From positions 372,001-436,000 of the forward strand of contig CAVOZT010000004.1 of NCBI GenBank assembly GCA_963701375.1: 64,000 nt of DNA. The letters are read 5' to 3'. Below, in pieces: positions 53,107 through 62,107 of the stretch (positions within the stretch are counted from its first letter, which is position 1; each line of letters opens with the position of its first letter). The stretch is from CAVXTF01 sp963701375 (lineage in GTDB: Bacteria; Actinomycetota; Acidimicrobiia; Acidimicrobiales; CAVXTF01). The position numbers and the translations under genes were made by a program. The notes beneath the pieces were generated by a model. It made no database searches. It worked only from the letters and a program-made list of their open reading frames with translations, and was not told where the DNA came from.

Positions 53107-54286
53107 TCAGATTCTGTAGACGTACGCCTTGCCCGCATCGACTGAACCGACGATCGCAGTCTCGTCCGAGGCGGACGTCGTGCCCGCGAAGGTTCCCGAT
53201 ATCGCAAGAGAAACATCGGGAGCCGTCGACCAACCTGACGTTCCTTTCAGATAGAGGTACACGGCCCCCGCATCGGCGCTCGCACCCGGAGCGCCGATCA
53301 GCGCCGCCCCCGCCGATAGAGCGACCGTATAGCCAAAGAAGTTAGAACCGCTTACCGGATCCTCGATCGTCACCCTCGGCGTCTTCGTCCATCCATTGGC
53401 ACCGCTTTCGTAAATGTAGGCCTCGCCACCCGACTGAGAGTTCTTCCCGCGTGCACCGACCAACAGCGTCTTTTCGGATAACGAGAGTGAATCCCCGAAG
53501 TAGTCGTCGGGGCTAGACGCCGGATCGTCAAGCTCGACTTGCGGCGCGGAAGGCCATCCCCCAGAACCTTTCGAGTAGATGTACGCCGATCCCCGGTACG
53601 AGTTGTTTCCAGGTGCCCCAACTATGGCGAAATTCGGGGACAGAGAGAGCGAATCCCCGAATGCATCATTGGACGTAGGAGCGGGGTCCTCGAACGTCGC
53701 AACCGGCTTTTCCGACCAACTCGACGCGTTCCTGCCGAAGACGAAGGTGGCGCCAATGGGTCCCAGGCTCGATATCAGCGCCGTGCTGAACGACATCGCG
53801 ATGCGCGATCCGAATTCGTCACCTCCCAAACCCGCCGGAGCCCTGAGCGTCTCGAGGACACCCGCCTTCCAAACATTCGGGCCCTTCTGGTACACATAAA
53901 CGGCTCCAGCTCCCGAGTTCGCATAGGGATCTCCTACAAACGCCCAATCACCTGACACGCCTACCGAGAGCCCGAATACCCGTCTCCCGTCGATTTTCGA
54001 GAGTCGCCGTCGGCTTGGTCGGCCATCCCGCCGGCGTCCTCACGTAGAGGTAGGCAGCTCCAGCCCGACGTCCCGTCGGAGTACCGACGATCGCTGTGCT
54101 TCCTGAGATGTCGACTGCACCGCCAAAGCTGCTTCCGTTCAGGGCTTGCGGATCATCGAGGGTTGCTAACAGTTTGCCAACGGTTCCGTAAGACGTTGTC
54201 GACGCACTGAATCCCCACGCATTCGACGCAGGCAAGACGATCACCAGACCGATGAGCATCCTGCCTGCGAAGCCGCGAACAGACAC
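53107..54286 (-). CDS. Exported FG-GAP repeat protein (frameshifted)
   Basis: About 392 residues with the correction of one base near 54000; the GTG at 54286 has AGGGGG 7 bases before it. A signal peptide (FAGRMLIGLVIVLPASNAWG) precedes about six repeats of the type DDPxxxxxxxFGxSLSLSxxxAIVGAPGxxxxxGAAYIYxxxxxGW, e.g. FGDSLSLSPNFAIVGAPGNNSYRGSAYIYSKGSGGW. This is the FG-GAP/integrin-alpha-like propeller pattern. Calcium-binding loops are not obvious. The shift lies between PTATLE and KIDGRRVFGLSV. Paired with the other propeller-like gene convergently. Confidence 0.8.
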
Positions 54287-54490
54287 AGCTCGCCCCCTTC
54301 GGTGATCCCACTCCCACAGAACGGGAGCGAGTATTCGATTGCTTTGCGATTCTAAAGTCGTTGTTGTAGCAGGGCGCCAAGTGATCCAGCTGCGCCACCA
54401 GCCACCCAATCCGCCGGTTCCAACGCCCACGTACGCCGACGGGGATGAACAGGAGACGGTTCACACCATTCATGCCCGCCGGGGCTTGCT

Positions 54491-55144
54491 TCAGCCGGCC
54501 GCGACAACCATCTGGTTACGTCGGGCCGACCGCGCCATGCCGGGCACCAGCCCTGCAAGCGCGCCGGTCAGTCCGACCATCAAGACCGTGAAGGTGATCA
54601 GCAGGAGTGGCTTGCTCCCTGCGGCAAATCCGACTCCCTCGCCCAACGCACCGACGGCGATGGCGACGGAGGTCCACCGGGCGGCACCCGCCTTCACGGC
54701 CGCGAACCCGAGCAAGGCCAGGCCGACGTCTCCGACGATCGACAGAGGTTCCAGGGCCGTGATCGCTCCCGAATGGACTCGGGTGATGAGGGCGGTCGCG
54801 GCCACGTGGTTGAGCCCGGTGGCGATGGCCGGCGTAGCAGCGGACACGCCATCCTCGAACAGCACGACGAGGAGGCCGCCAACGCCCAGGATGCCGCCGG
54901 TCAGCGCCAGCCTCGGGGATTGTTCCTTGACGGCCAGAGCGAGCCAGGCGGTGCCGGCGATGAGCAAGGAGACGGCCAGGGTCAGTGTGGTGAAGCCGAG
55001 GACCATCGACGAATGGTGGACGGTGAAGGCTGTGACCTGTTTGGCGACATCATCGGACATTGTCGGGGTTATGGCGATGCCAGTGATGGCGACGAGGGGG
55101 GCGACCACTAGGGCAGTCGCGCCGGCGGTAGTCAGCTTGCTCAC
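54491..55144 (-). CDS. Multipass membrane protein of unknown function
   Basis: 217 residues with about six hydrophobic helices (starts near 7, 45, 80, 110, 145, 175). Loops are short and mostly Thr/Gly/Ala. No family recognised beyond similarity in layout to small four/six-helix proteins often found with TetR regulators. It lies 36 bases after the cupin stop in the same direction, so likely the second gene of a TetR-controlled unit. The 204 bases on its other side, to the FG-GAP start at 54286, contain no gene or clear RNA. Confidence 0.7.
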   Translation of the reverse strand: MSKLTTAGATALVVAPLVAITGIAITPTMSDDVAKQVTAFTVHHSSMVLGFTTLTLAVSLLIAGTAWLALAVKEQSPRLALTGGILGVGGLLVVLFEDGVSAATPAIATGLNHVAATALITRVHSGAITALEPLSIVGDVGLALLGFAAVKAGAARWTSVAIAVGALGEGVGFAAGSKPLLLITFTVLMVGLTGALAGLVPGMARSARRNQMVVAAG

Positions 55145-55180
55145 GAGTTACTCCTTTTGAGTTGAGTGGGCGTTGGAACG

Positions 55181-55672
55181 TCATGCCAGGCGGGCGGGTG
55201 CGGACGCAGCGCGGATCGGTGGCCCGAGCACGCTTCCCCATGCCGCACAAAGCTTCGCCAGCTCGGCGAGGTCGGGAGGCCCGTTGACGGACGCCAAATA
55301 GGCGTTCTGGACAGCGAACATCTCCTCGATGCCTCCGGGCAACGTCACGCCGAACATGCGCGCCGTGGTCGAACCGGCGTTGGCGAACGTGTGCGGGACG
55401 CCCCGTGGCATCCACGCGAACGACCCGGCCCCGAGCGTGTGCAACTCGTCGCCGATCTGCACCAGGACAGATCCGTCGATCACGTAGAGGCACTCGTCCT
55501 CGTGGCTGTGGGCGTGCAGCGGGGGGCCCGATGCCCAAGGAGCAAGGACCCCCTCCATAGCCGTCATGGCACCCGCCGTGTCAGCGGCGTCGGCCTTGAT
55601 CGTCGGGAACATGCCCGGGTGGCTCCGCTCCTCTCCAGCCCGAAGTACATACGGCGCGGCGATTGTGTCCAT
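55181..55672 (-). CDS. Cupin-domain protein
   Basis: 163 residues, one RmlC-like beta barrel. Cupin motif 1: PLHAHSHEDECLYVIDGSVLV (His, His, Glu metal ligands); motif 2: LGAGSFAWMPRGVPHTFANAGSTTARMF (last His). It may be a dioxygenase, isomerase or a small-molecule binding protein; members next to TetR often detoxify or sense the same ligand. ATG at 55672. The divergent TetR gene and operator are just upstream. Confidence 0.88.
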   Translation of the reverse strand: MDTIAAPYVLRAGEERSHPGMFPTIKADAADTAGAMTAMEGVLAPWASGPPLHAHSHEDECLYVIDGSVLVQIGDELHTLGAGSFAWMPRGVPHTFANAGSTTARMFGVTLPGGIEEMFAVQNAYLASVNGPPDLAELAKLCAAWGSVLGPPIRAASAPARLA

Positions 55673-55698
55673 GAATCCTCCTTAGAGTCGAACCTAGT

Positions 55699-55721
55699 TA
55701 AGTAGAGTTAAACTCTACTTA
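55699..55721. promoter_or_regulatory. Probable TetR operator
   Basis: Near-perfect palindrome with arms TAAGTAGAGTT and AACTCTACTTA around one base, between cupin and TetR. It is AT-rich in a GC-rich region, 27 bases from the cupin ATG and 23 bases from the TetR GTG, so binding would cover both promoters. Confidence 0.75.
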
Positions 55722-55743
55722 GGAGTGCGCTACTGTCAAGAGG

Positions 55744-56379
55744 GTGACCTCACCTTGGAGAAAGCAGCAGGCAGCTGCTACCCGGCGGCAGATCGCCTTG
55801 GCGGCGCGGCGACGGTTCTCGGCCGAGGGTTACTCCGCCACCACGATCGAAGCGATCGCCGCCGAGGCGGGCGTTTCCCCCGCCACCGTCTACAAGGTCT
55901 TCGGCACCAAGCGGGCCATGGCGGGGGAGCTATTGACCCTGGTCGACGATGAGGCGGGCATTGAAGGCTTCAGGGGTCGCCTCGCAACCGGCACGGATCC
56001 CTGGGAGTTGCTAGCCACGTGCGTCCAGCTCGGTCGGAGCCTCTTCGAGCACAGTGGCGACATCATCGCCGCTGTCCGTGGAGCAGCCGAGGCGGAGCGC
56101 GAGTTTGCCGAGGTCTACGCCGAGGGCCGACGCCGCCACTGGGCCGGCTGCACATCACTGGCGCAACGTCTCCACACCATGGGGGCTCTGCGCGACGGCG
56201 TCGACGCCACGTGGGCGGCCGGAGTAATCAGCCTGTCCTCCGACAACGACACCTTCGACAAGCTCACCAACCTGTTCGGCTGGACACTCGATGAATGCGA
56301 GGAGCGTCTGACAGCCCAGGCACGCGAGCTGCTGATCGGACCGCGTCCGGGCCGAACGACAAAGGGCCGCCGGAAATAG
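55744..56379 (+). CDS. TetR-family transcriptional regulator
   Basis: 211 residues. The N-terminal helix-turn-helix (about 14-60) has QIALAARRRFSAEGYSATTIEAIAAEAGVSPATVYKVFGTK, the classic TetR layout; the C-terminal ~140 residues form a ligand-binding domain with little conservation (SLFEHSGDIIAAVRGAAEAEREFAEVYAEGRRR). GTG start. Divergent from the cupin-membrane gene pair, with a strong palindrome between; likely represses both itself and that pair. Ligand unknown. Confidence 0.92.
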   Translation: MTSPWRKQQAAATRRQIALAARRRFSAEGYSATTIEAIAAEAGVSPATVYKVFGTKRAMAGELLTLVDDEAGIEGFRGRLATGTDPWELLATCVQLGRSLFEHSGDIIAAVRGAAEAEREFAEVYAEGRRRHWAGCTSLAQRLHTMGALRDGVDATWAAGVISLSSDNDTFDKLTNLFGWTLDECEERLTAQARELLIGPRPGRTTKGRRK

Positions 56380-56430
56380 CGCTAACGGTATGGCTCCGGT
56401 TGTTATAAAAGGCAGCTCGCCCGGGAAGAT

Positions 56431-58371
56431 TCAGGCCGCTTCGGTGTCGGTGTGGCTCATCCAGGTCGTGTACATCTCCGCGTAGCGGCCGCCCAGCTCG
56501 ACCAGCTGGTCGTGCGAGCCGCTCTCCACGATGCGCCCGTCGTCGACGACGACGATCCGATCAGCCTTCATGGCCGTCGTCAGGCGGTGGGCTATCAGGA
56601 TCGCGGTGCGCGCCTCGAGCAAAACGTCGAGAGCCGCTTCGATCTTCGTCTCTGATGCCAGGTCGAGGTTCGACGTCGCCTCGTCCAGTACCAGGACCCG
56701 CGGGTGGGCGAGGAAAGCCCTCGCAAGCGCGATGAGTTGCCGTTCGCCGGACGAAAGCGATTGGCCGCGCTCGTGTACCACCGTGTCGAGGCCGTCGGGC
56801 ATTCGCTCAACGACCTCCGACAACCCCACCTCCCTTATCGCTTCCCATACCTCTTCGTCAGTCGCGTCCGGGCAAGCGAAGGCGATGTTGTAGCGGAGGC
56901 TCCCGGCGAACAGGAAGGGCTCTTGTGGGACCACACCGAGTTGCCGGCGAAGCGAGTCCACCGTCACCTTGGTGATGTCGTGACCGTCTATGAGCACGCG
57001 ACCTTCGGTCGGGTCGTAGAAGCGGGTCACCAATTTCGCCATCGTCAACTTGCCCGCCCCCGTCTGCCCGACGAACGCGACGGTCTCACCCTTTGCTATC
57101 CGCATGTTCACGTCCATGATGACCGGCGTCAACGGGTCGTAGCCGAAGGTCACGTGATCGAAGACGATTTCGCCTTCGATCGGAGGGAGCTCCGTTGCGT
57201 TCGGGTCCTCGGGAACGCTCGGATCGACGTCGAACAAGGTCTGGAGCTTCTGGATAGATGACTGCCCCTGCTGGAACGTGTTGTATTGCTGGACGAGAAG
57301 TTCGATCGGCGCGAAGAAGCGGTTCAGGTACAAGAAGAACGCGACCAGAGCACCCGGAGAGAGTGTTCCGTGGATCACCATGTCGCCACCGATTCCGAGC
57401 AGAGCGGCCTGACCAAGATATCCGAGAAGCTGTGTTCCCGGACCGTAGATCGCGGTTATCTGGGCCGTGTAGTTGTTCGCCGCCCGGTACTTTCCGACCA
57501 CGTTGCGGTGATGCACGACGTTCTGGCGTTGGCGGTTGCTCGCGGCAACCGTGCGCACGCCGTGCAGGCTTTCCGACAGGTCCGCTAGGACGTTGGCGAT
57601 ACCGTCTCTGACCCTTTCGTACCCGCGCTCGGACGCGATGCTGAACCATACGGTCGAGAGCGTTAGTGCCGGAACTATCAGCAGAAGCGTGATCACGGCG
57701 AGCTTCACGTTGAGGGTGAACATGATGATCGTGATCACGATCATGGTCAGGCCCTGGACGGCGAATTGGGCGAGGCCGTCCTGAAGCAACTGCTGAAGGT
57801 TCTCGATATCGCTCGTCATGCGCGTCATGACGACTCCGGCCTTCTCTTCGGTGTAGAAGTCGAGACCGAGTCGTTGAAGGTGGGTGAACACCTTTACTCT
57901 CAGGTCGTGCATGACCATCGCGGCGATCCGTCCGGTTACCTCGGTCTGCAACCGCTGGGTGATCCCCGAGACCAGGATGGCGCCTATGTAGATCATCGCG
58001 ACCACGAAGACGAGCCCGAAATTCCTGTGGCCGGGAGTCATGCCGTCGTTGATTCCGATGTCGATCAGCTTCGGTCCCGCCTGGTTGACGACGCTCAGAA
58101 TGGTGACGAGCCCAAGCGCGATCACGCCGAGCTGCCAGTGCTTGAAGATGAGGCTCCGCAGAGTCAGCTTCGACTTCTCGGAGGCGGCAGGCCTGTAGGT
58201 GAAGGCGATGCCGGGGTCGGGGTACTGCGGCTCGTCGGCGAGCAGCTTGTCGACGCCGTCCTGGAGCTCCGACGGGATGCCCGCGAAGGGCAGGCCGCCG
58301 CCCGGGTTGGCCGCAGAATTCGGCCCCCCTCCTCCTCCGAAGCCTCCTCCTCCGAATCCGCCGAACCCCAT
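56431..58371 (-). CDS. Heterodimeric ABC exporter half, with altered Walker A
   Basis: 646 residues. A Gly-rich N-terminus (MGFGGFGGGGFGGGGG) and linker precede six membrane helices (about 80-370, ABC type I exporter fold), then the ATPase domain: Walker A reads GQTGAGKLT with Leu where Ser/Thr is normal, Q-loop VPQEPFLF, signature LSSGERQ, Walker B VLVLDEAT with the catalytic Glu, and H-loop AHRLTT. Signature SSGE is also non-consensus. The start ATG shares one base with the stop of the upstream half. Substrate unknown; MarR control suggests drug or toxic-lipid export. Confidence 0.88.
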   Translation of the reverse strand: MGFGGFGGGGFGGGGGPNSAANPGGGLPFAGIPSELQDGVDKLLADEPQYPDPGIAFTYRPAASEKSKLTLRSLIFKHWQLGVIALGLVTILSVVNQAGPKLIDIGINDGMTPGHRNFGLVFVVAMIYIGAILVSGITQRLQTEVTGRIAAMVMHDLRVKVFTHLQRLGLDFYTEEKAGVVMTRMTSDIENLQQLLQDGLAQFAVQGLTMIVITIIMFTLNVKLAVITLLLIVPALTLSTVWFSIASERGYERVRDGIANVLADLSESLHGVRTVAASNRQRQNVVHHRNVVGKYRAANNYTAQITAIYGPGTQLLGYLGQAALLGIGGDMVIHGTLSPGALVAFFLYLNRFFAPIELLVQQYNTFQQGQSSIQKLQTLFDVDPSVPEDPNATELPPIEGEIVFDHVTFGYDPLTPVIMDVNMRIAKGETVAFVGQTGAGKLTMAKLVTRFYDPTEGRVLIDGHDITKVTVDSLRRQLGVVPQEPFLFAGSLRYNIAFACPDATDEEVWEAIREVGLSEVVERMPDGLDTVVHERGQSLSSGERQLIALARAFLAHPRVLVLDEATSNLDLASETKIEAALDVLLEARTAILIAHRLTTAMKADRIVVVDDGRIVESGSHDQLVELGGRYAEMYTTWMSHTDTEAA

Positions 58372-60290
58372 CAGATCTGCCCGTTCGTGGGTGCTTGGGT
58401 CGTGGGTGCTTGGGCCGCGGGTGCTTCGTCGAGGACCTCGAGGTCCTCGACCTGTGCAAGGACCTCCACGTAGAGCGGGCAGCTCGCAAGCAGCTCGGTG
58501 TGCGTGCCCTCCGCGACGATGGTGCCTTCGTCCATGAGAACGACGCGGTCCGCCAGGCCGATGGTGGACAACCGGTGTGCGATCACGAGAGTCGTGCGAC
58601 CCTGCATGAGGACGCGAAGCGCCTCGTGGATCTGCTGCTCGACCTGCACGTCGACCGCACTGGTCGCGTCGTCGAGGATCAGGATCGGCGGGTTGGCAAG
58701 CAAAGTCCGCGCGATCGCGACGCGCTGGCGCTGGCCGCCCGACATCGTGTAGCCGCGCTCTCCGACAACCGTGTCGTATCCCTCGGGCAGGTGCCGGATG
58801 AACTCGTCGGCACCGGCTGCGATGGCCGCTGCCTCGACATCCTCGATGTCGGCGTTGGGGCGCGCGTAGGCGATGTTGTCGCGAATCGAGGACGAGAACA
58901 GGAACGGCTCGTCTAAGACGACTCCGATGTGCGAGCGGAGGCTCGAAAGCGTGACCGAACGGACGTCCTTGCCGTCTACTTCGACCGATCCCCTCGTGAC
59001 GTCGTAGAACCTCGGCACAAGTCGCGACAGGGTTGTCTTGCCGCTGGCCGTGCGACCGACGAGAGCAACCGTCTCGCCGGGTCGCAGGTGAAGCGACAGG
59101 TCCTTCAAGACGAGCGGACCTCCCTCTGTGTACGCGAAGTCCACGGAGGAGAACCTGACGTCGCCGACGCACTCGGTGAGGTCCACGGCATCGGGAGCGT
59201 CCACGATGTCCGGCTCCTCGTCGAGGATCTCGTAGATACGGCCGGCCGACGCCGCTGCCCGCTGTCCCATCATGATCAGCATGCCGAGCATCTGGAACGG
59301 CGCCTGGAGCATGCCCATCCAGAGGCTGAAGGCGAGAATGGCCCCGACCCCGAGGTGGCCGTGTATCACCTCGTAGCCGCCGAACAAGAGAACGAGGGCG
59401 AGCCCGAGCTGGGGAAGGTTCTGTACGGCCGGGGTGAATTTGGCCCGGATGTCGGCGTCCTTTATGTACGCCCACTTGAGCCGGTCTGCCGCCTTACCGA
59501 GAGCGTTCACCTCGCGCTCTTCGGCGACGAAGGACTTCACGACTCGGACCCCGTTGATGTTCTCGTCAACGATGGTTGCGACGTCTGCGAGACGCGCCTG
59601 GATTATCCACGATATGGGGAACATCGCATTTCGCATCTTTGCGGTGACGAAGTAGACGAAGGGCGTCGTCGCCATGGCGATGAATGCGAGCGGGACGTTG
59701 ATCGAGAGCATGTAACCGAAGGCCACGAGCGCGATCGCACACTGGACCAAAATGGCCGGTGCGAACGTCAGGTACATCTGGACGGACCTGATGTCGGAGT
59801 TCGCTCTCGAGATGAGCTGGCCTGACTGGACCCGGTCGTAGAAGGAGAACGACATACGGGTCAGGTGTTTGTAGATGATGTTGCGAAGGTCGAATTCCAT
59901 CGCATACGCGGTACGCATCAAGAAGAGCCTTGATACGTATCCGGCGAGCCCAGAAGCGATTGCGAACCAGAACACGATCCAGGTGTAGTGGGATATGGAG
60001 ACTCTGTGATGGCCGACAGAGTTGCTTATGGCCTGGTTCAGCAGGTACGGAATCTGGACCTGAAGGATCAGGCCCGTGAACGAGAGGATCAGCGCGGTCA
60101 AAAGGGTGGCCTTGTGCGACAACACGATCGGCATTGCGCGCTTCAGCCACGAGCGGGTCTTGTCGGGATCGATGGTCGCCCGAGGCGGTTCGTAGAGCGA
60201 AGGCTCGGTCAAGGGGCCGAGCGCGTCGCTTTCGGCGACGATGTCGGATCCGGTGGCGACAGGTCGATTTGCAGGTGCGGTGGTCGTCAC
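58371..60290 (-). CDS. Heterodimeric ABC exporter half, with degenerate Walker B
   Basis: 639 residues from GTG 60290, which overlaps the MarR stop. Six membrane helices (about 60-340), then an ATPase domain with Walker A GRTASGKTTLSRL, Q-loop LDEPFLFSS, signature MSGGQRQRVAI, Walker B ILILDDATSAVD (catalytic Glu replaced by Asp) and H-loop AHRLST. In asymmetric exporters the Asp-containing half forms the inactive site, so this fits a heterodimer with the next gene. A Pro/Ala/Thr-rich repeat tail (QAPTTQAPT) closes the protein. Confidence 0.9.
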   Translation of the reverse strand: MTTTAPANRPVATGSDIVAESDALGPLTEPSLYEPPRATIDPDKTRSWLKRAMPIVLSHKATLLTALILSFTGLILQVQIPYLLNQAISNSVGHHRVSISHYTWIVFWFAIASGLAGYVSRLFLMRTAYAMEFDLRNIIYKHLTRMSFSFYDRVQSGQLISRANSDIRSVQMYLTFAPAILVQCAIALVAFGYMLSINVPLAFIAMATTPFVYFVTAKMRNAMFPISWIIQARLADVATIVDENINGVRVVKSFVAEEREVNALGKAADRLKWAYIKDADIRAKFTPAVQNLPQLGLALVLLFGGYEVIHGHLGVGAILAFSLWMGMLQAPFQMLGMLIMMGQRAAASAGRIYEILDEEPDIVDAPDAVDLTECVGDVRFSSVDFAYTEGGPLVLKDLSLHLRPGETVALVGRTASGKTTLSRLVPRFYDVTRGSVEVDGKDVRSVTLSSLRSHIGVVLDEPFLFSSSIRDNIAYARPNADIEDVEAAAIAAGADEFIRHLPEGYDTVVGERGYTMSGGQRQRVAIARTLLANPPILILDDATSAVDVQVEQQIHEALRVLMQGRTTLVIAHRLSTIGLADRVVLMDEGTIVAEGTHTELLASCPLYVEVLAQVEDLEVLDEAPAAQAPTTQAPTNGQI

Positions 60291-60793
60291 TTGGACGCCA
60301 TCTTCTGCTCGACCGTCTGCCCCGCTTTCTGTTCGGATTGCTCGCGGTGTTTCTCTGTCCGGTGAGCTTCGAGAGCTGTGCGCCAGCACTCGAGCCCCAT
60401 GAAGGCGACATCCGATGTGGCTCCGGCTTCGGCTCCCGCCTCGCCGAGGATGGATGCGATCTCCGCCAGTCGACGGTCCACGGACTCGTCGCCTTTCTTC
60501 AACACGCGGCGACCTTCCGCGGTTAGGTCGTGGCCGACCCGCCGGCGGTCGCCAGGGTCGTGATGGCGCTCCACCAGACCCCGTGTGACCAGCCCGTCTA
60601 CGACGGCGGTCACGCTCGGCCTGCTCACCGCCAGCTTGTCTGCGAGTGCGGACGCAGCGACCTTCCCTTCGTCGAGAAACACAAGGATCCGGTACTGGGG
60701 AAGCGACAGGTCGGCCTCGACCAGCGCCAGTTCAACTTGTCTAGCCAGTCTGGCGGCGGCGCGACCCGGCCTGGGAGATGATTCGAGACCCAT
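60287..60793 (-). CDS. MarR-family transcriptional regulator
   Basis: 168 residues from the ATG at 60793 (GLESSPRPGRAAARLARQVELALVEADLSLPQYRILVFLDEG). Winged helix: AASALADKLAVSRPSVTAVVDGLVTRGLVERHHDPGDRRRVGHDLTAEGRRVL. No ribosome site is seen before this ATG, so the message may be leaderless. Its stop overlaps the ABC exporter start. It probably represses the exporter operon and itself; ligand unknown. Confidence 0.9.
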   Translation of the reverse strand: MGLESSPRPGRAAARLARQVELALVEADLSLPQYRILVFLDEGKVAASALADKLAVSRPSVTAVVDGLVTRGLVERHHDPGDRRRVGHDLTAEGRRVLKKGDESVDRRLAEIASILGEAGAEAGATSDVAFMGLECWRTALEAHRTEKHREQSEQKAGQTVEQKMASK

Positions 60794-60801
60794 ACGGTTA
60801 G

Positions 60802-60815
60802 GATACAGAAGTATC
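60802..60815. promoter_or_regulatory. Candidate MarR operator/promoter
   Basis: GATACAGAAGTATC: inverted repeat GATAC/GTATC with a 4-base centre, ending 9 bases before the MarR ATG. It overlaps the probable -10 region of a leaderless promoter on the minus strand (TATCCT). Also shared with the plus-strand NlpC gene 57 bases further on. Confidence 0.45.
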
Positions 60816-60871
60816 AGGATTGTCCGGGCGGTGGGATCACCAACCGCTCCGACCTGCCGATACAGGCCTCG

Positions 60872-62107
60872 ATGCCTCAAGTTCGCTCAAGCCTTTTTCG
60901 CGCCCTTTTGGCTGTATTCGCCGGATTCGCAGCTTTCGCAGTCGTGATCGGCGGCAACGCGCCGGCCGGCGCCTCGACCAATTCGTCGGCGGTTGCTTCC
61001 CCGATCGAGGCGAGCTTCTGGTTGGCCACTCCAGCGGGCAAGGTCTACCCGTTCGGCTCCGCTCGGTCCTACGGTTCGGTCAAAGGGGTGCTCAACAAGC
61101 CGATCGTCGGCGTGTCCCCGACCCCCGGCGGCGGGGGCTACTGGCTGGTTGCATCCGACGGAGGCATCTTCAGCTTCGGCGACGCGAAGTTCCACGGCTC
61201 AACCGGCGCGATGAGGCTCAACAAGCCGATCGTCGGCATGGCTCCGGCTCCCGACGGCAACGGCTACTGGCTCGTTGCTTCCGACGGCGGGGTGTTCAGC
61301 TTCGGCGACGCGAAGTTCCATGGCTCGACCGGCGCGATGAGGCTCAACAAGCCGGTCGTCGGGATGAGTCCGACCCCCGACGGCAACGGATACTGGCTCG
61401 TTGCATCCGACGGAGGCATCTTCAGCTTCGGCGACGCGAAGTTCCACGGCTCGACCGGCGCGATCAAGCTGAACAAGCCGGTCGTCGGGATGAGTCCTAC
61501 CCACGACGGTGACGGCTACTGGCTCGTCGCGTCCGACGGAGGCATCTTCAATTACGGCACCGCTAAGTTCAGCGGATCCACGGGAGCTATGCCGACAGGC
61601 GATCCGGCGGAGAAGGTCGTGCCTTCTAGTTCGGATGGCGGCTACTGGGTCGTCGACCAGAACGGCACGGCACACCCGTTCGGGACCGCCGAAGGAGCAC
61701 CTCCTGTCCAGGGTCTTCTGTACTCAGCAGTGACCCGGGGCGACCACGCCGTGTTGTTCGCGTTCGCTCAGCTCGGCAAGCCCTACATCTGGGGCGGAAA
61801 TGGTCCCGTCGGCTTCGACTGTTCCGGACTTGCGCTCGCTTCTTGGGAGCACGGAGCCGGGATCGCATTCGCACGCGTGGCGAACGAGCAGTACCTGACT
61901 GCGGGCACGCCCGTGACTCTGACGAATTTGCAGGCCGGCGACCTTGTCTTCTGGGGGACGAACCAGAGCAACGGGATGAGCGTCTACCACACCGCCATCT
62001 ACGTGGGAGGGGGCCAGATCGTCGAGGCAACGGGTCCCGACGTGCAGCTTTCCCCGCTCGGGCAGTGGGGCGACGGCGACCTGATGCCCCACGGCATGCT
62101 GCCTTAG
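60872..62107 (+). CDS. Exported NlpC/P60 cell-wall hydrolase with GYWLVASDGG repeats
   Basis: 411 residues. A signal peptide (about 1-34, ALLAVFAGFAAFAVVIGGNAPAGAST) is followed by five 42-residue repeats (GYWLVASDGGIFSFGDAKFHGSTGAMRLNKPIVGMAPTPDGN) spanning about residues 50-290, and an NlpC/P60 domain (about 295-405) with catalytic Cys in GPVGFDCSGLALAS and His in VYHTAIYVGGGQ. The P60 domain cleaves peptidoglycan stem peptides; the repeats likely bind the wall or form a propeller. ATG at 60872. Confidence 0.9.
   Translation: MPQVRSSLFRALLAVFAGFAAFAVVIGGNAPAGASTNSSAVASPIEASFWLATPAGKVYPFGSARSYGSVKGVLNKPIVGVSPTPGGGGYWLVASDGGIFSFGDAKFHGSTGAMRLNKPIVGMAPAPDGNGYWLVASDGGVFSFGDAKFHGSTGAMRLNKPVVGMSPTPDGNGYWLVASDGGIFSFGDAKFHGSTGAIKLNKPVVGMSPTHDGDGYWLVASDGGIFNYGTAKFSGSTGAMPTGDPAEKVVPSSSDGGYWVVDQNGTAHPFGTAEGAPPVQGLLYSAVTRGDHAVLFAFAQLGKPYIWGGNGPVGFDCSGLALASWEHGAGIAFARVANEQYLTAGTPVTLTNLQAGDLVFWGTNQSNGMSVYHTAIYVGGGQIVEATGPDVQLSPLGQWGDGDLMPHGMLP
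61136..61765 (+). repeat. 126-bp tandem repeat units in the hydrolase gene
   Basis: Five in-frame copies of a 126-base unit start at about 61136, 61262, 61388, 61514 and 61640, marked by the codons for GYW. The first three or four are nearly identical at the nucleotide level; the last is diverged. Prone to copy-number change and assembly collapse. Confidence 0.85.

Noticed and set aside
54330..54420. tRNA-like string on the minus strand (GTGGCGCAGCTGGATCACTT)
   Set aside because: The D-arm resembles a tRNA but no anticodon stem or T-arm can be paired, so not called as tRNA or attachment site.
56384..56405. Possible terminator after the TetR gene (AACGG...CCGGTT)
   Set aside because: Arms mismatch in length and the stem is short; left unannotated.
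58428..58451. Perfect 24-bp palindrome near the 3' end of the ABC exporter half
   Set aside because: It lies inside codons for an acidic/Leu run (EDLEVLDE); likely a codon-usage coincidence.
61136..61765. Regular tandem repeats as a possible CRISPR array
   Set aside because: Units are 126 bp, contiguous, in frame and encode protein repeats; there are no spacers.
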